Positions 24,238 to 33,174 of a stretch of 40,728 nucleotides of DNA are shown here, in pieces. Numbering within the stretch: the first letter of the stretch is position 1; every line of letters starts with the position of its first letter. Made by a program: the position numbers and the translations under genes. The stretch is from Candidatus Poribacteria bacterium (GTDB taxonomy: Bacteria; Poribacteria; WGA-4E; UBA9662). The notes below the pieces were generated by a model. That model searched no databases. It had not been told where the DNA came from and saw nothing but the letters and a program-made list of their open reading frames with translations. The stretch lies in assembly GCA_030748495.1 (NCBI GenBank), contig JASMLX010000056.1:1-40728 (forward strand), read 5' to 3'.

Positions 24238-25149
24238 ATGCAATACGAGCCACAAAACAGAACCTTTGATTGTGAACCAACCTTGACCGATAGTCAAGTG
24301 TTGGAGTTTTGCCGAGAGGGGTACTTGTTGTTACCAGGCGTTGTGCCGGATGAGATCAACCAGCGCACTTGTGATTACCTCGAAGGAAAAATAGAGGCCA
24401 ATCCTAGTTTTATTCCTGCAGGTATGACGGCGGAAGATCTGGCACGTATTCGTGCTTCGCACGAACCCAGTACTATTCTTCTCGAAGACTGGTTCATTGA
24501 GTACGTGTTGCTCAATGCCGAGTTGACCGGTGCGATGTGCTCACTGTTGGGTAACAATGTTGGTCTGCCAGTGTTGGTCAGCCACCATGGAGTTGAATGC
24601 CCACAGCCGGCTCAGGGATGGCACCATGATGCCGACTATATCTTTGGTCCCGAACTCAATTTCGTCGAAGTATTCTATTTCCCTCAGGATACGCCGGTGG
24701 AACTGGGGCCGACGGAACTGGTGCCCGGTAGCCATATCGGCTCCAACCAGCGTGAGCCGGAGAAGGATGGCGTGTCGTGCCATGGTCCGGCTGGAACTCT
24801 GGGTATTCACCATCAGAGTGTCCTGCACCGCCGTAGTGCATCTACAGTGACCGGTTACCGGCACATGCTCAAATATAATTACTGGCGCACCGTTCCACCT
24901 CAGCGGAACTGGATCATTGAGGAGGACTTCGAGCTACAGACCGCCTATTATGGTGGGCACAATGTGGCCCGTTACGTGGGACATATGTTCCACTGGTTGT
25001 GTGGTAAAGGCGACGAGTACCGTATCATCGGCGGCCAAGGGTGGCCTTGGCGCACCGAGAACCAAATCGGCCCATCCTACGGCTTTGAGGCGACCGAGGG
25101 ATACCTGCCAGACTGGCGTAAGAACAACCCGGACGGATACGCTAAATAA
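24238..25149 (+). CDS. phytanoyl-CoA dioxygenase (PhyH)-family oxygenase
   Basis: Fe(II)/2-oxoglutarate-dependent oxygenase-like protein, 303 residues. It opens with the family's typical FCREGYLLLPGVV. The iron-binding HxD is in QGWHHDADY (about 126-134), and the region LGPTELVPGSHIGS is the characteristic strand before the distal His (likely in GIHHQSVLHRRSA). PhyH-like genes are strongly expanded in Poribacteria and used on osmolytes, secondary metabolites or unknown substrates; the substrate here is unknown. It has its own perfect promoter and stands alone. After its stop, a 14-codon frame (ATG 25169) preceded by GGGA might be the relic of a second gene. Confidence 0.85.
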   Translation: MQYEPQNRTFDCEPTLTDSQVLEFCREGYLLLPGVVPDEINQRTCDYLEGKIEANPSFIPAGMTAEDLARIRASHEPSTILLEDWFIEYVLLNAELTGAMCSLLGNNVGLPVLVSHHGVECPQPAQGWHHDADYIFGPELNFVEVFYFPQDTPVELGPTELVPGSHIGSNQREPEKDGVSCHGPAGTLGIHHQSVLHRRSASTVTGYRHMLKYNYWRTVPPQRNWIIEEDFELQTAYYGGHNVARYVGHMFHWLCGKGDEYRIIGGQGWPWRTENQIGPSYGFEATEGYLPDWRKNNPDGYAK

Positions 25150-25319
25150 AAACAGATAAAGGGAAACTATGCCTGATTTAAAGAGTACACCGACGCTGGC
25201 ATCGTATAGTTAAGATTAAGATATAGTGTGGGAGCATCACCTGACTGAGGCACACACTTCTCAAACTGGCATCTACCAGATTGGACTAACACTAACTATG
25301 GCATTTCTTAAAAGTTTTC

Positions 25320-27443
25320 CTACGGAGGCACTGTTGGAGAGGAGGATTCCACTGGCAGGTTAATCTGTTGACCCGACCGGTTGATGTAGAATTGTTCTCC
25401 ATTAACCTCAACTAGGGCCAAGGGCGGAAAGGAGGGGAAATTGACGGTCGACATTTTACCCAACTGATTAGCCGATTGAGACTTAGCTGTTTGTAATACT
25501 TTGATCTTGGCTAGGTACTCGGCCGGGTCTACTTGCTGATTCTGGTTTTGATCGTAGAATCCGAAAAATTCCTCGGATTCAATATCAGCATCTTCGTTCT
25601 GATTTAAGATGAGATGGAGCAACTCTACTACTCGATCTGATTCCCCTTTCTGTATAGAGAAAAACGTTTTTGCCCGGTCATACTCTTTTTCTTCTATCTG
25701 ACCATCTCGGTTCAGATCTAAAAGATCAAAGTAGGTTTGATATTGTTTCTCTTCGGCAACGAATCTCCCCATGTCACTAGACTTAAAGACAAAATCGATT
25801 CTCCCCGTACCCAACTGATCAGTACTCTCCAACTCTCCTATACTTTCTAGTTGAAAGAAGTCGTAAGCCTGATCAAACTGGGCTGGGATCTGGTGCTGCC
25901 CGCTGGAATCAATATAGCCATACTTACCACCCTGTGAATCTAAAACACAGGCTAGTCCATGCTGAAAATTGTTGGCCTGATCAAACTGAGCGGGAATCTC
26001 GGCAATGCCAGCCCGGTTGACATAACCATACTTGACTGTTGTATCGCGGCTCTCACTCTGGTCACGGCGCAACGAGCGTGGCGCGTTCTGAGAAGTATTT
26101 TTGAGCAGAGAAAAAACAGCTAGATCTTCAAAAAAATCGTAGGCTAGATCAAGACCGACTTCGAACTTAAAATCACCGTTAGTATCGATATATCCACGTC
26201 GAATCCGCCCTAAATTATCAGCTTTCTTTACATAGGCTAAGCCGTCTGAGAAGTCCTCCGCCAATATAAATTGTGGGTTGATGTGGATCTGGCCTTCGGT
26301 ATTAATATATCCAAATAGTCCACCGCCGGTTGGTTTGCCGTCCACCAGATCGCCGCCGATTAAAATTCGAGCTAAACCATCAGCAAAGTCGCCACAGTAG
26401 TTGAATCGAGGTGGAATCTGGATCCTTAAAGCTGGTGTTTCCGGTTGGTGAGACAAAAACCCGTAAAGCATTCGATTATCTGTCGAGCCAACATAGTTGC
26501 CAAATCGGATTAGGTTAGCCGACATATGACCTACACTGTCGAGATCAACACTTCTTTGTGAAATTAGTTGATTTTCTATTGTTGCCGTTCCCATCTGGAT
26601 GGGAACGTAGTCTGACGTTGAGTCAGATGTAACCTTCAAAAAAGACCATTTCCGCCGATCCTGAACCACAGCTAGTTTATCAACCGTATCGTATGCCTGT
26701 TGGTAATTGGCGGGGATCGCCATCAGTGGATCTGCTACTTGAGCTTGTCCCAACCGTTTCAATTGATGGTCCTTAATCTTTTGGATACTCAGATAACCGT
26801 AACGTCTACCAACTGCAACTCGGGCGAATCCATCGGTAGAAAACCGATTGGCTTGATGATATTTGGCTGACACGACCTCTTTTATTTCCCGAGTAGTCAC
26901 ATTATATTCGAGATAACCAAATTTTCGCTCCGACTGAAAAGTGGCGTATGCTTCACCCTCGATCCCATCAATTTCGACAAAGCTGCCCACTTGTTGGTAT
27001 TGTGGGGATAGGACAACCTTACCTTTAGGATCAATATATCCGTACTTTCGTGATTTAATATCACCGATCCCAACTGCAGCTAGACCCACCTGGAAGATGT
27101 CGGCATCGTCAAATTGCCAATTGATAGCCTGGTATCCTTTTTGATCAATATAGACCCACTTACCATCTTTCTTGACACAAGCAAAACGACGACCTTGCTT
27201 ATCAATTGGTTGGGAGAAGTCTTTAGCTGCTTCATATTCTAGGGCTACGACTCTCCGACCATTTTTGTCGATGAATCCAAATCGGTCTCCTACCTGAATG
27301 CGAGCGAACCCATTATAAAAAGGATAAGTTCGTATCTGAAAATAATCGGTGGGGACGCCTGTCGTTGTCTGTCCTGAAGCCACAGCCGTAAATGTTACTA
27401 TCAATACGAAACGAAAAGCTATTAACAAAAGCAATTCTCTCAT
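25320..27443 (-). CDS. secreted WG-repeat protein with C-terminal EF-hand loops
   Basis: Residues 1-~25 (from MRELLLLIAF to VASGQ) form a Sec signal peptide. Residues ~30-540 hold many WG-type beta repeats of the pattern G-ARI/V--G--(F/Y)G(F/Y)ID--G, for example FGFIDKNGRRVV, YGYIDPKGKVV and YGYVNRAGIAEIP. The C-terminal part has three calcium-loop patterns: DLNRDGQIEEKE, NQNEDADIESEE and DQNQNQQVDPAE, the last two only five residues apart, so more like tandem EF_5/dockerin-type loops than classical EF pairs. Likely an extracytoplasmic binding or signalling protein; ligand unknown. Start ATG 27443 gives the clean signal peptide; the upstream TTG (27473) does not. Confidence 0.85.
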   Translation of the reverse strand: MRELLLLIAFRFVLIVTFTAVASGQTTTGVPTDYFQIRTYPFYNGFARIQVGDRFGFIDKNGRRVVALEYEAAKDFSQPIDKQGRRFACVKKDGKWVYIDQKGYQAINWQFDDADIFQVGLAAVGIGDIKSRKYGYIDPKGKVVLSPQYQQVGSFVEIDGIEGEAYATFQSERKFGYLEYNVTTREIKEVVSAKYHQANRFSTDGFARVAVGRRYGYLSIQKIKDHQLKRLGQAQVADPLMAIPANYQQAYDTVDKLAVVQDRRKWSFLKVTSDSTSDYVPIQMGTATIENQLISQRSVDLDSVGHMSANLIRFGNYVGSTDNRMLYGFLSHQPETPALRIQIPPRFNYCGDFADGLARILIGGDLVDGKPTGGGLFGYINTEGQIHINPQFILAEDFSDGLAYVKKADNLGRIRRGYIDTNGDFKFEVGLDLAYDFFEDLAVFSLLKNTSQNAPRSLRRDQSESRDTTVKYGYVNRAGIAEIPAQFDQANNFQHGLACVLDSQGGKYGYIDSSGQHQIPAQFDQAYDFFQLESIGELESTDQLGTGRIDFVFKSSDMGRFVAEEKQYQTYFDLLDLNRDGQIEEKEYDRAKTFFSIQKGESDRVVELLHLILNQNEDADIESEEFFGFYDQNQNQQVDPAEYLAKIKVLQTAKSQSANQLGKMSTVNFPSFPPLALVEVNGEQFYINRSGQQINLPVESSSPTVPP

Positions 27444-27478
27444 ACCTTCAACCTTGTGGGCCTGGATTCGCAACCTTG

Positions 27479-27507
27479 ATTATAGAGGCCGACTTCTGTA
27501 AGATAAA
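27479..27507 (-). promoter_or_regulatory. probable promoter of the WG-repeat gene
   Basis: Minus strand TTTATC (27502-27507), 17-base spacer, TATAAT (27479-27484); start near 27472. Confidence 0.4.
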
Positions 27508-27625
27508 CCAGTTTGTTAGCAACGTGACACTCTCCTAAACAGATTGCAACGCTTTTTTATCTGTTTTTGTTTCGCTTAGACACCGATAACTGGGAATTCC
27601 CCTTATCGATTCTAAAAAGGTCTGG

Positions 27626-29593
27626 ATGCCCAAGAACTTCTCCCCTCTACATCACCTGACAGCCCGTTCTGTTATCATCGGTCTTTTATTTGTCGCCCTT
27701 TTCTGCTTTATCGTTCCCTATAACGACTTTTTCATTGAAGGTACTTTTCTGGCAGGTAACCACTTTCCGATCGGATCGATGTTTATGCTGATTCTCATTA
27801 TGATCAGTATAAATCCACTCCTAAAAGCCGTCGAATCCAGATTCCAACCCCGGCCCAGTTGGGCCTTCAGCCAAGTCGAATTGGTAACCATTTGGTGTAT
27901 GATGCTAGTTTCAATTGGTATTCCAACGGTTGGACTGGCCCGTTGGTTATTTCCAATTCTGGTTGCCTTTCGCTATTTTGCTACGCCTGAAAACGATTGG
28001 CAGCCACTGTTTGACCGCTACTTCCCTGATTGGCTAACTCCAACTGATACTCCGGCAATCCGCTACTTTTACGAGAAACTACCATCCGGCTCATCAACTC
28101 CTTATTTAGCCTGGTTAAAACCGCTTCTGTTCTGGATGGGCGTAATTGGTGGTTTATGGTTGCTGATGATCACGCTGAGTGTCTTTTTTAGGAAGCAGTG
28201 GATCGAGCGGGAGATGTACACGTTTCCGTTAGCTCAACTGCCGAGCGATTTAGTTCAGCCACCAGCCACTGACGCTTACTTAAATGTCCTCCTTAAAAAT
28301 GGTCTTTTATGGGCCAGCTTTGCTATCCCTGTTCTGGTTCACACCTTCAATGGTCTCAACTTCTACTTCCCTAATTTTCCAGCCTTCCCGCTAAAATTAA
28401 GACTCGATGCCTATTTGACCGAAAAACCGTGGATAGCAGCGCGTCCGCTGTGGCTCTACCTTTTTCCATCGGTCATCGGCTTCACTTACTTGGTAAGGCT
28501 GGATGTAGCCCTAAGCATTTGGGCCTTTTTTCTCTTTTATCGTCTTCAATTGGTGATGGGAACCACTCTCGGGATTCCGATGGAACAGTCGATGGGCTAC
28601 GGAAGTCGTGCCTACGCCTCCCATATGGAGATGGGTGGGTATATGGTGGCGGTGGGCTACTTCGTCTGGTCAGGACGGTCCTACCTGATGCCGACAATTG
28701 TGGCTTTTTTAAAGCGCCAACCGCTAGTCCATACTGAGCCAATATCGGAACCGTGGTTATTGCCCTGTCTGCTGGTAGGAATTCTGCTCCCCTCAGTGCT
28801 ACTTCATCTTGCCGGTGCGTCACTGCTACTCTGCATCGGTGTGGTCAGTTTGATGGGAATCTCGTCGATTATGCTGACCTATATGGTAATCGCTGGCGGA
28901 ATTATGCATATTAACAGCTCTTTTCGAGCCTTTGATTTTTACCATACTGCTTTGGGTTCTAATCGGATCAGCCCAAATAGTTTAGCGGTGCTAGCAGTTC
29001 CATCAGCCATCTTCCGGACCAAACGCGGGTTCCTGATGCCACATATCAGTAACGCCTTTAAGATGGCTGCAACCGCTAGAGCCAACGGTAAGCAGTTGCT
29101 AATGTCAATGTCATTAGCCTTAACTTTATCAGTCGTTTTGACAAGTTTCTTTTTTCTGCGGCTGGTTTATCAACAAGGCGCTTTGAATTTACAATACTGG
29201 ACTTTTGTCACTGCTCCCCAAACACCGTTTCGTTGGCTCGAAACACAGTTTCAACTCCCAACCGAAACCGACTGGATCAACCTGAGTTTTGTCTGGGTCG
29301 GAGCAATCGTGATGGCAATACTCTACTGGGTACGAAATCGGTTTATTTGGTGGCCGTTCCATCCTATCGGTTTTGTGGCCTCTCCTGGTGAGTGGCCGTT
29401 AAACAATTTGTGGTTTTCGATCTTTATGGGTTGGTTGCTCAAATTTAGCCTGGTTAAATATGGTGGGTTGAAGTCGTTTCAACAGGCTAGACCCTTTTTT
29501 ATCGGACTAGTTCTGGGCGACTGCTTTATCGGTGGGATCTGGGCAGTTGTTGGTCTCATCGTTGGAGATGGGTACACAATGTTGCCAGGTTAG
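27626..29593 (+). CDS. DUF6785/DUF6784-like polytopic membrane protein
   Basis: A 655-residue protein with roughly a dozen or more membrane helices. The central GIPMEQSMGYGSRAY and the C-terminal WWPFHPIGF---PGEWPLNNLWFSI, RPFFIGLVLGDCFIGGIW segments match what I recall for DUF6785/DUF6784 proteins common in Planctomycetes and Poribacteria. The C-terminal pattern also resembles oligopeptide (OPT) transporters, so a transport role is possible but not shown. Start ATG 27626 has AAAAGG ahead. Its stop codon overlaps the mqnA stop on the other strand by four bases. Confidence 0.75.
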   Translation: MPKNFSPLHHLTARSVIIGLLFVALFCFIVPYNDFFIEGTFLAGNHFPIGSMFMLILIMISINPLLKAVESRFQPRPSWAFSQVELVTIWCMMLVSIGIPTVGLARWLFPILVAFRYFATPENDWQPLFDRYFPDWLTPTDTPAIRYFYEKLPSGSSTPYLAWLKPLLFWMGVIGGLWLLMITLSVFFRKQWIEREMYTFPLAQLPSDLVQPPATDAYLNVLLKNGLLWASFAIPVLVHTFNGLNFYFPNFPAFPLKLRLDAYLTEKPWIAARPLWLYLFPSVIGFTYLVRLDVALSIWAFFLFYRLQLVMGTTLGIPMEQSMGYGSRAYASHMEMGGYMVAVGYFVWSGRSYLMPTIVAFLKRQPLVHTEPISEPWLLPCLLVGILLPSVLLHLAGASLLLCIGVVSLMGISSIMLTYMVIAGGIMHINSSFRAFDFYHTALGSNRISPNSLAVLAVPSAIFRTKRGFLMPHISNAFKMAATARANGKQLLMSMSLALTLSVVLTSFFFLRLVYQQGALNLQYWTFVTAPQTPFRWLETQFQLPTETDWINLSFVWVGAIVMAILYWVRNRFIWWPFHPIGFVASPGEWPLNNLWFSIFMGWLLKFSLVKYGGLKSFQQARPFFIGLVLGDCFIGGIWAVVGLIVGDGYTMLPG

Positions 29594-30393
29594 TCTGATA
29601 GGAACGAGATCGGAATGTCGGGTTTAGCTAAACCGTATTTTAGTGCCAATCGGTAGAATTCACGCAACCCTGAAACTTCCGCTTCTCCGAGATCGAAGAA
29701 AATATGTTGGGTCAAATAGCGATAACAGAGATCAACAGGAAGACCGAGATTTTTAGCTTCTAACTGGGCGATTTGGTCGATCTGTTGTAATCCCTTCTGT
29801 TTTGATCGATCTAAAATCTGCGGTAAATTGCCCAGGTCGCCTCCAGATCGTCCAACCCAGCAGGCATAAACGAACGGTAAATCGGTTAGGTCTTGCCAGA
29901 TTTGACCTAAATCAAGAGCGTACCCTACGCTATCTCGATAACGCAAGGCTTGGTCGCCAATCAGCAAAACCGCATCTGTCTTGTGTTCTGATGGTTGGGT
30001 TGTCGGTGGACATAAGACAAAATCCGGGTAAATCTGGAAATACTCACCTAATAAGATCTGTACTAAGACTTGAGAAGTTCGGGAACTACTATCCAATCTA
30101 ACGGTTCGGCAATCGGTAATCGGCTTTTGGCTAAACAGCAGAATACTGCGCACAGCACCTTTGGAAGAGATAGAGATATTAGGAATAATCCGGTAATTGG
30201 GCTGTCGAAAGTACTCGATGGTTGGAATAAGCGCAACGTCCAGTTGCCTTTGTTGAAGTTTATCCGCTAATAGGCTTGGATAATCCAGACTTAGATCTAC
30301 ATCAGGAGGAGACGATTGAAGGAGTGGGTAAATCAGCGGTTTAGTATTCAGAAAGGAGACCGCACCGACTTTCTTATTTTTTAGTCTTCCCAT
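29590..30393 (-). CDS. mqnA: chorismate dehydratase, futalosine pathway of menaquinone
   Basis: Removes water from chorismate to give 3-enolpyruvylbenzoate, the first step of the futalosine route. Periplasmic-binding-like fold; VGAVSFLNTKPLIYPLL at the N-terminus, LDVALIPTIEYF and SSRTSQVL are typical of MqnA. ATG 30393 (267 residues) is preferred to the longer frame because it sits just after the mqnE stop (four-base gap) and matches family length. Together with mqnE it shows that this organism makes menaquinone via futalosine, not MenFDHC; mqnB/C/D are not in the window. Confidence 0.9.
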   Translation of the reverse strand: MGRLKNKKVGAVSFLNTKPLIYPLLQSSPPDVDLSLDYPSLLADKLQQRQLDVALIPTIEYFRQPNYRIIPNISISSKGAVRSILLFSQKPITDCRTVRLDSSSRTSQVLVQILLGEYFQIYPDFVLCPPTTQPSEHKTDAVLLIGDQALRYRDSVGYALDLGQIWQDLTDLPFVYACWVGRSGGDLGNLPQILDRSKQKGLQQIDQIAQLEAKNLGLPVDLCYRYLTQHIFFDLGEAEVSGLREFYRLALKYGLAKPDIPISFLSD

Positions 30394-30397
30394 CTGA

Positions 30398-31528
30398 TCA
30401 GGCAGCGACAGAGTGCCATCTGTTACCGTCGCGAATAACTTCGTTGTAAAGCGTGTCACGTTCGACCGGATTTCGCCCCACCTCTTGGATCAGGCGAGAA
30501 ATTTGATCCACCGAAACCGATTGTGGGGAAGAAGCCCCTGCCATATGCGTAATTTTCTCTTCCGTTACTGTGCCGTGAATGTCATCGGCACCGAAGTTGA
30601 GTGCTATTTGGGCCGTTTTGAGTCCCAACATGATCCAGTAGGCTCGAATATGTGGGATATTATCCAGCATTAGACGGGAAACAGAGATGCACCGTAGATC
30701 AGTTAAACCAGAGGTACTAGGCACATAAGCCAAACGAGTATTCTCAGGATGAAAGGCTAGTGGAATAAAGGTCACAAAGCCACCCGATCGGGTTTGTCCT
30801 TCCCGAATTCGAATCAGGTGATCAACCCGATCCTCAAGCGTTTCTATATGGCCGTAGAGCATGGTAACATTTGAGGGGATACCAAGCTGATGTGCTTGCC
30901 AATGAATATCAAACCACTCGTCAGCATCAATTTTCCCTGGGCAGATTTTATCACGTGTTTCTTGTGCAAAGATTTCGGCACCACCACCGGGCATCGAATC
31001 CAACCCAGCTTCTTTCAACGCTATCAAGGTTTCTTTAATAGACTGTTTAGAAATTCGAGCCAGATGGTGAATCTCAACCGCAGTAAATAATTTACGATGG
31101 ACTTGCGGCATCCGCTCTTTCAGACCACGGAGTAGTGCCAGGTAGTAGTCGAATGGCAGTGTGGGGTGAAGACCTCCCACACTGTGAATCTCAGTGCATC
31201 CTTGTTCTCTGGAGTACATGGCCTTGTCCAGAAATTGCTCCAGACTCAATTCCCATGCCCCTTCGGTTTCGATGTTCTTGCGAGCAAAAGCACAAAAATG
31301 GCATCGCGCATGAAGAATGCAAACATTGGTATAGTCTATATGTTGGTTGAGATTGTAGTAGCCGATATTACCGTTCTTTCGTTCCCGCACGATGTTAGCC
31401 AAATAACCAATTCCTAACAGATCCAAACTTTGAAACAGGGTCACACCATCTTCAAAACTAAGTCGAGCTTCAGCCATCACTTTTTCATGAATGGGAATAA
31501 GTTTCTGGTCGCTAAATTGAAAAGTCAT
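30398..31528 (-). CDS. mqnE: aminofutalosine synthase (radical SAM)
   Basis: Joins 3-enolpyruvylbenzoate to SAM-derived adenosyl, giving 6-amino-6-deoxyfutalosine. The family strings EIHSVGGLHPTLPFDYY, FTAVEIHHLARIS, GLDSMPGGGAEIF, MLYGHIET and FIPLAFHPENT separate it from MqnC. The cluster-binding cysteines are Cys70, Cys76 and Cys79, a CX5CX2C spacing instead of the textbook radical-SAM CX3CX2C; the reading was rechecked in the DNA (TGC-ATTCTTCATGCGCGA-TGC). 376 residues is normal. Order pdxS-pdxT-mqnE-mqnA with gaps of 20, 20 and 4 bases suggests a single operon. Confidence 0.88.
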   Translation of the reverse strand: MTFQFSDQKLIPIHEKVMAEARLSFEDGVTLFQSLDLLGIGYLANIVRERKNGNIGYYNLNQHIDYTNVCILHARCHFCAFARKNIETEGAWELSLEQFLDKAMYSREQGCTEIHSVGGLHPTLPFDYYLALLRGLKERMPQVHRKLFTAVEIHHLARISKQSIKETLIALKEAGLDSMPGGGAEIFAQETRDKICPGKIDADEWFDIHWQAHQLGIPSNVTMLYGHIETLEDRVDHLIRIREGQTRSGGFVTFIPLAFHPENTRLAYVPSTSGLTDLRCISVSRLMLDNIPHIRAYWIMLGLKTAQIALNFGADDIHGTVTEEKITHMAGASSPQSVSVDQISRLIQEVGRNPVERDTLYNEVIRDGNRWHSVAA

Positions 31529-31548
31529 TTATTTACCTCGCGGTCACG

Positions 31549-32145
31549 CTAGTTTTTACTTTTAGTACGAACCTTATCGATAAAATACCGGTGAACCAAA
31601 TCGTCTTGGGTCAATTCAGGATGGAAAGTAGCAATTAGAATCTGATCATTCTCGGCCAAGACAATATTCTCACCTTCACTTTGCCCACTGACGACACCGA
31701 GGACCTTAACGTCTTGTCCCACGGACTTAATTTCAGGCGCGCGGATAAACACCCCTTCAAATTCATACTTTTTATCGTTCAGGTTGAGTTGGAGAGTATA
31801 GATGAAAGAGTCGATCTGCCGGCCGTAAGCATTCCGTTCAATGGTGGCCTCTATTAGACCCAGCGTCTCCATCGAATGGTTAGCGATTTCAGTAGCCAGG
31901 AGAATCGAACCGGCACAAGTGCCGAAGATAGGACGATGGGTAGCAAAGTGGCGAATGGGGGCAATCAGTTCGATGTTGCGGAGTAACTTAACCAGGGTGG
32001 TAGATTCTCCGCCTGGAATAATCAAGCCATCACAGTCTACGAGTTGTGACGGCTTACGGATTAGGGTACTTTTAACCTCCAAGCGGTTTAGCGTGGTTTG
32101 ATGGAGTTCAAAGTCACCTTGGAGTGCTAAGATCCCAATCTGCAT
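31549..32145 (-). CDS. pdxT: pyridoxal 5'-phosphate synthase, glutaminase subunit
   Basis: Glutaminase that supplies ammonia to PdxS. Triad: Cys77 (GTCAGS), His175 and Glu177 (ATFHPELT); the PGGESTT motif (44-50) is intact. 198 residues is normal. It follows pdxS by 20 bases. Confidence 0.95.
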   Translation of the reverse strand: MQIGILALQGDFELHQTTLNRLEVKSTLIRKPSQLVDCDGLIIPGGESTTLVKLLRNIELIAPIRHFATHRPIFGTCAGSILLATEIANHSMETLGLIEATIERNAYGRQIDSFIYTLQLNLNDKKYEFEGVFIRAPEIKSVGQDVKVLGVVSGQSEGENIVLAENDQILIATFHPELTQDDLVHRYFIDKVRTKSKN

Positions 32146-32165
32146 CTAAATTACTGGTTAATTGG

Positions 32166-33053
32166 CTACCAACCTCGCTCTTGCATCCGTTCTGCTTCTG
32201 GAATACTCTCTATTTCTAGGCCTTTCATGGCTACACCGATTCCCTCACTGGCCTTGGCAACCTCATCTGGATCCATGTAGTGAGTCGTGGCATGGACGAT
32301 CGCTTGAGCTCGAGCCGCAGGATTATCAGACTTGTAGATTCCACTGCCGACAAAAACTGTCTCTGCACCCAACTGCATCATCAACGAAGCGTCGGCAGGC
32401 GTTGCTACACCACCAGCCGCAAAATTGGGAACGGGTAACTTGCCTATCTCTTTAAGATTCCGAATTAGCTCAACCGGAGCCCCCAGAGTTTTACCCAGAT
32501 CTACTAGTTCTTCATTACCCAAGGAGCGAATACGCTTGATTTCAGTCTGAACAGAACGCATGTGTCGAACAGCTTCAATGATATTACCGGTTCCAGGCTC
32601 TCCTTTGGTTCGAATCAGGGCTGCACCTTCAGCAATGCGACGAAGTGCTTCGCCTAAGTTCCGGCAACCACAAACAAAGGGAACTTTGAATGGCCACTTA
32701 TCGATGTGATACTTTTCGTCTGCAGGGGTTAGCACCTCACTCTCATCGATAAAGTCTACTTCCAACGATTCCAAAATCTGTGCTTCAGCAAAATGTCCAA
32801 TTCGACATTTAGCCATCACGGGAATAGTAACACTCTCTTGTATTTCTCGGATCAACAAGGGATCGCTCATCCTAGCAACGCCACCGTCACGGCGAATATC
32901 AGCAGGAATCCGTTCCAATGCCATAACCGAGACAGCGCCAGCGTCCTCTGCTATCTTGGCCTGTTCAACATTGGTTACATCCATAATAACGCCACCTTTG
33001 AGCATTTCAGCCAGTGCCACTTTTTTTCGGTATTCATCGTCTAAGAGCCACAT
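32166..33053 (-). CDS. pdxS: pyridoxal 5'-phosphate synthase, PdxS subunit
   Basis: Makes pyridoxal phosphate from ribose 5-phosphate, glyceraldehyde 3-phosphate and ammonia in the deoxyxylulose-independent pathway. (beta/alpha)8 barrel with catalytic Asp25, Lys82 (MAKCRIGHF) and Lys150 (IRTKGEPGTGN), and the phosphate-binding FAAGGVATPADA. 295 residues is normal. Head of the pdxS-pdxT-mqnE-mqnA operon with promoter at 33110-33138; GAGG lies before ATG 33053. PLP is needed by the class III aminotransferase of this window, among others. Confidence 0.97.
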   Translation of the reverse strand: MWLLDDEYRKKVALAEMLKGGVIMDVTNVEQAKIAEDAGAVSVMALERIPADIRRDGGVARMSDPLLIREIQESVTIPVMAKCRIGHFAEAQILESLEVDFIDESEVLTPADEKYHIDKWPFKVPFVCGCRNLGEALRRIAEGAALIRTKGEPGTGNIIEAVRHMRSVQTEIKRIRSLGNEELVDLGKTLGAPVELIRNLKEIGKLPVPNFAAGGVATPADASLMMQLGAETVFVGSGIYKSDNPAARAQAIVHATTHYMDPDEVAKASEGIGVAMKGLEIESIPEAERMQERGW

Positions 33054-33109
33054 AATTTCTTGATCCTCGTAAGTATATTAGTTCGTTTGCGCAGTTTTTA
33101 ATTGCCCGA

Positions 33110-33138
33110 ATTATAGCCCACAACCCCAAGCAGTTCAA
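33110..33138 (-). promoter_or_regulatory. promoter of the pdxS-pdxT-mqnE-mqnA operon
   Basis: Minus strand TTGAAC (33133-33138), 17-base spacer, TATAAT (33110-33115); start near 33103, leader about 50 bases. Confidence 0.7.
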
Positions 33139-33174
33139 GCCAAATGATGTTGAAGTTTAGCCCGTCTATCGGCA

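Noticed and set aside
30398..31528. Assignment as MqnC
   Set aside because: GGLHPTLPFDYY, MLYGHIET and FIPLAFHPENT match the aminofutalosine synthase (MqnE) set.
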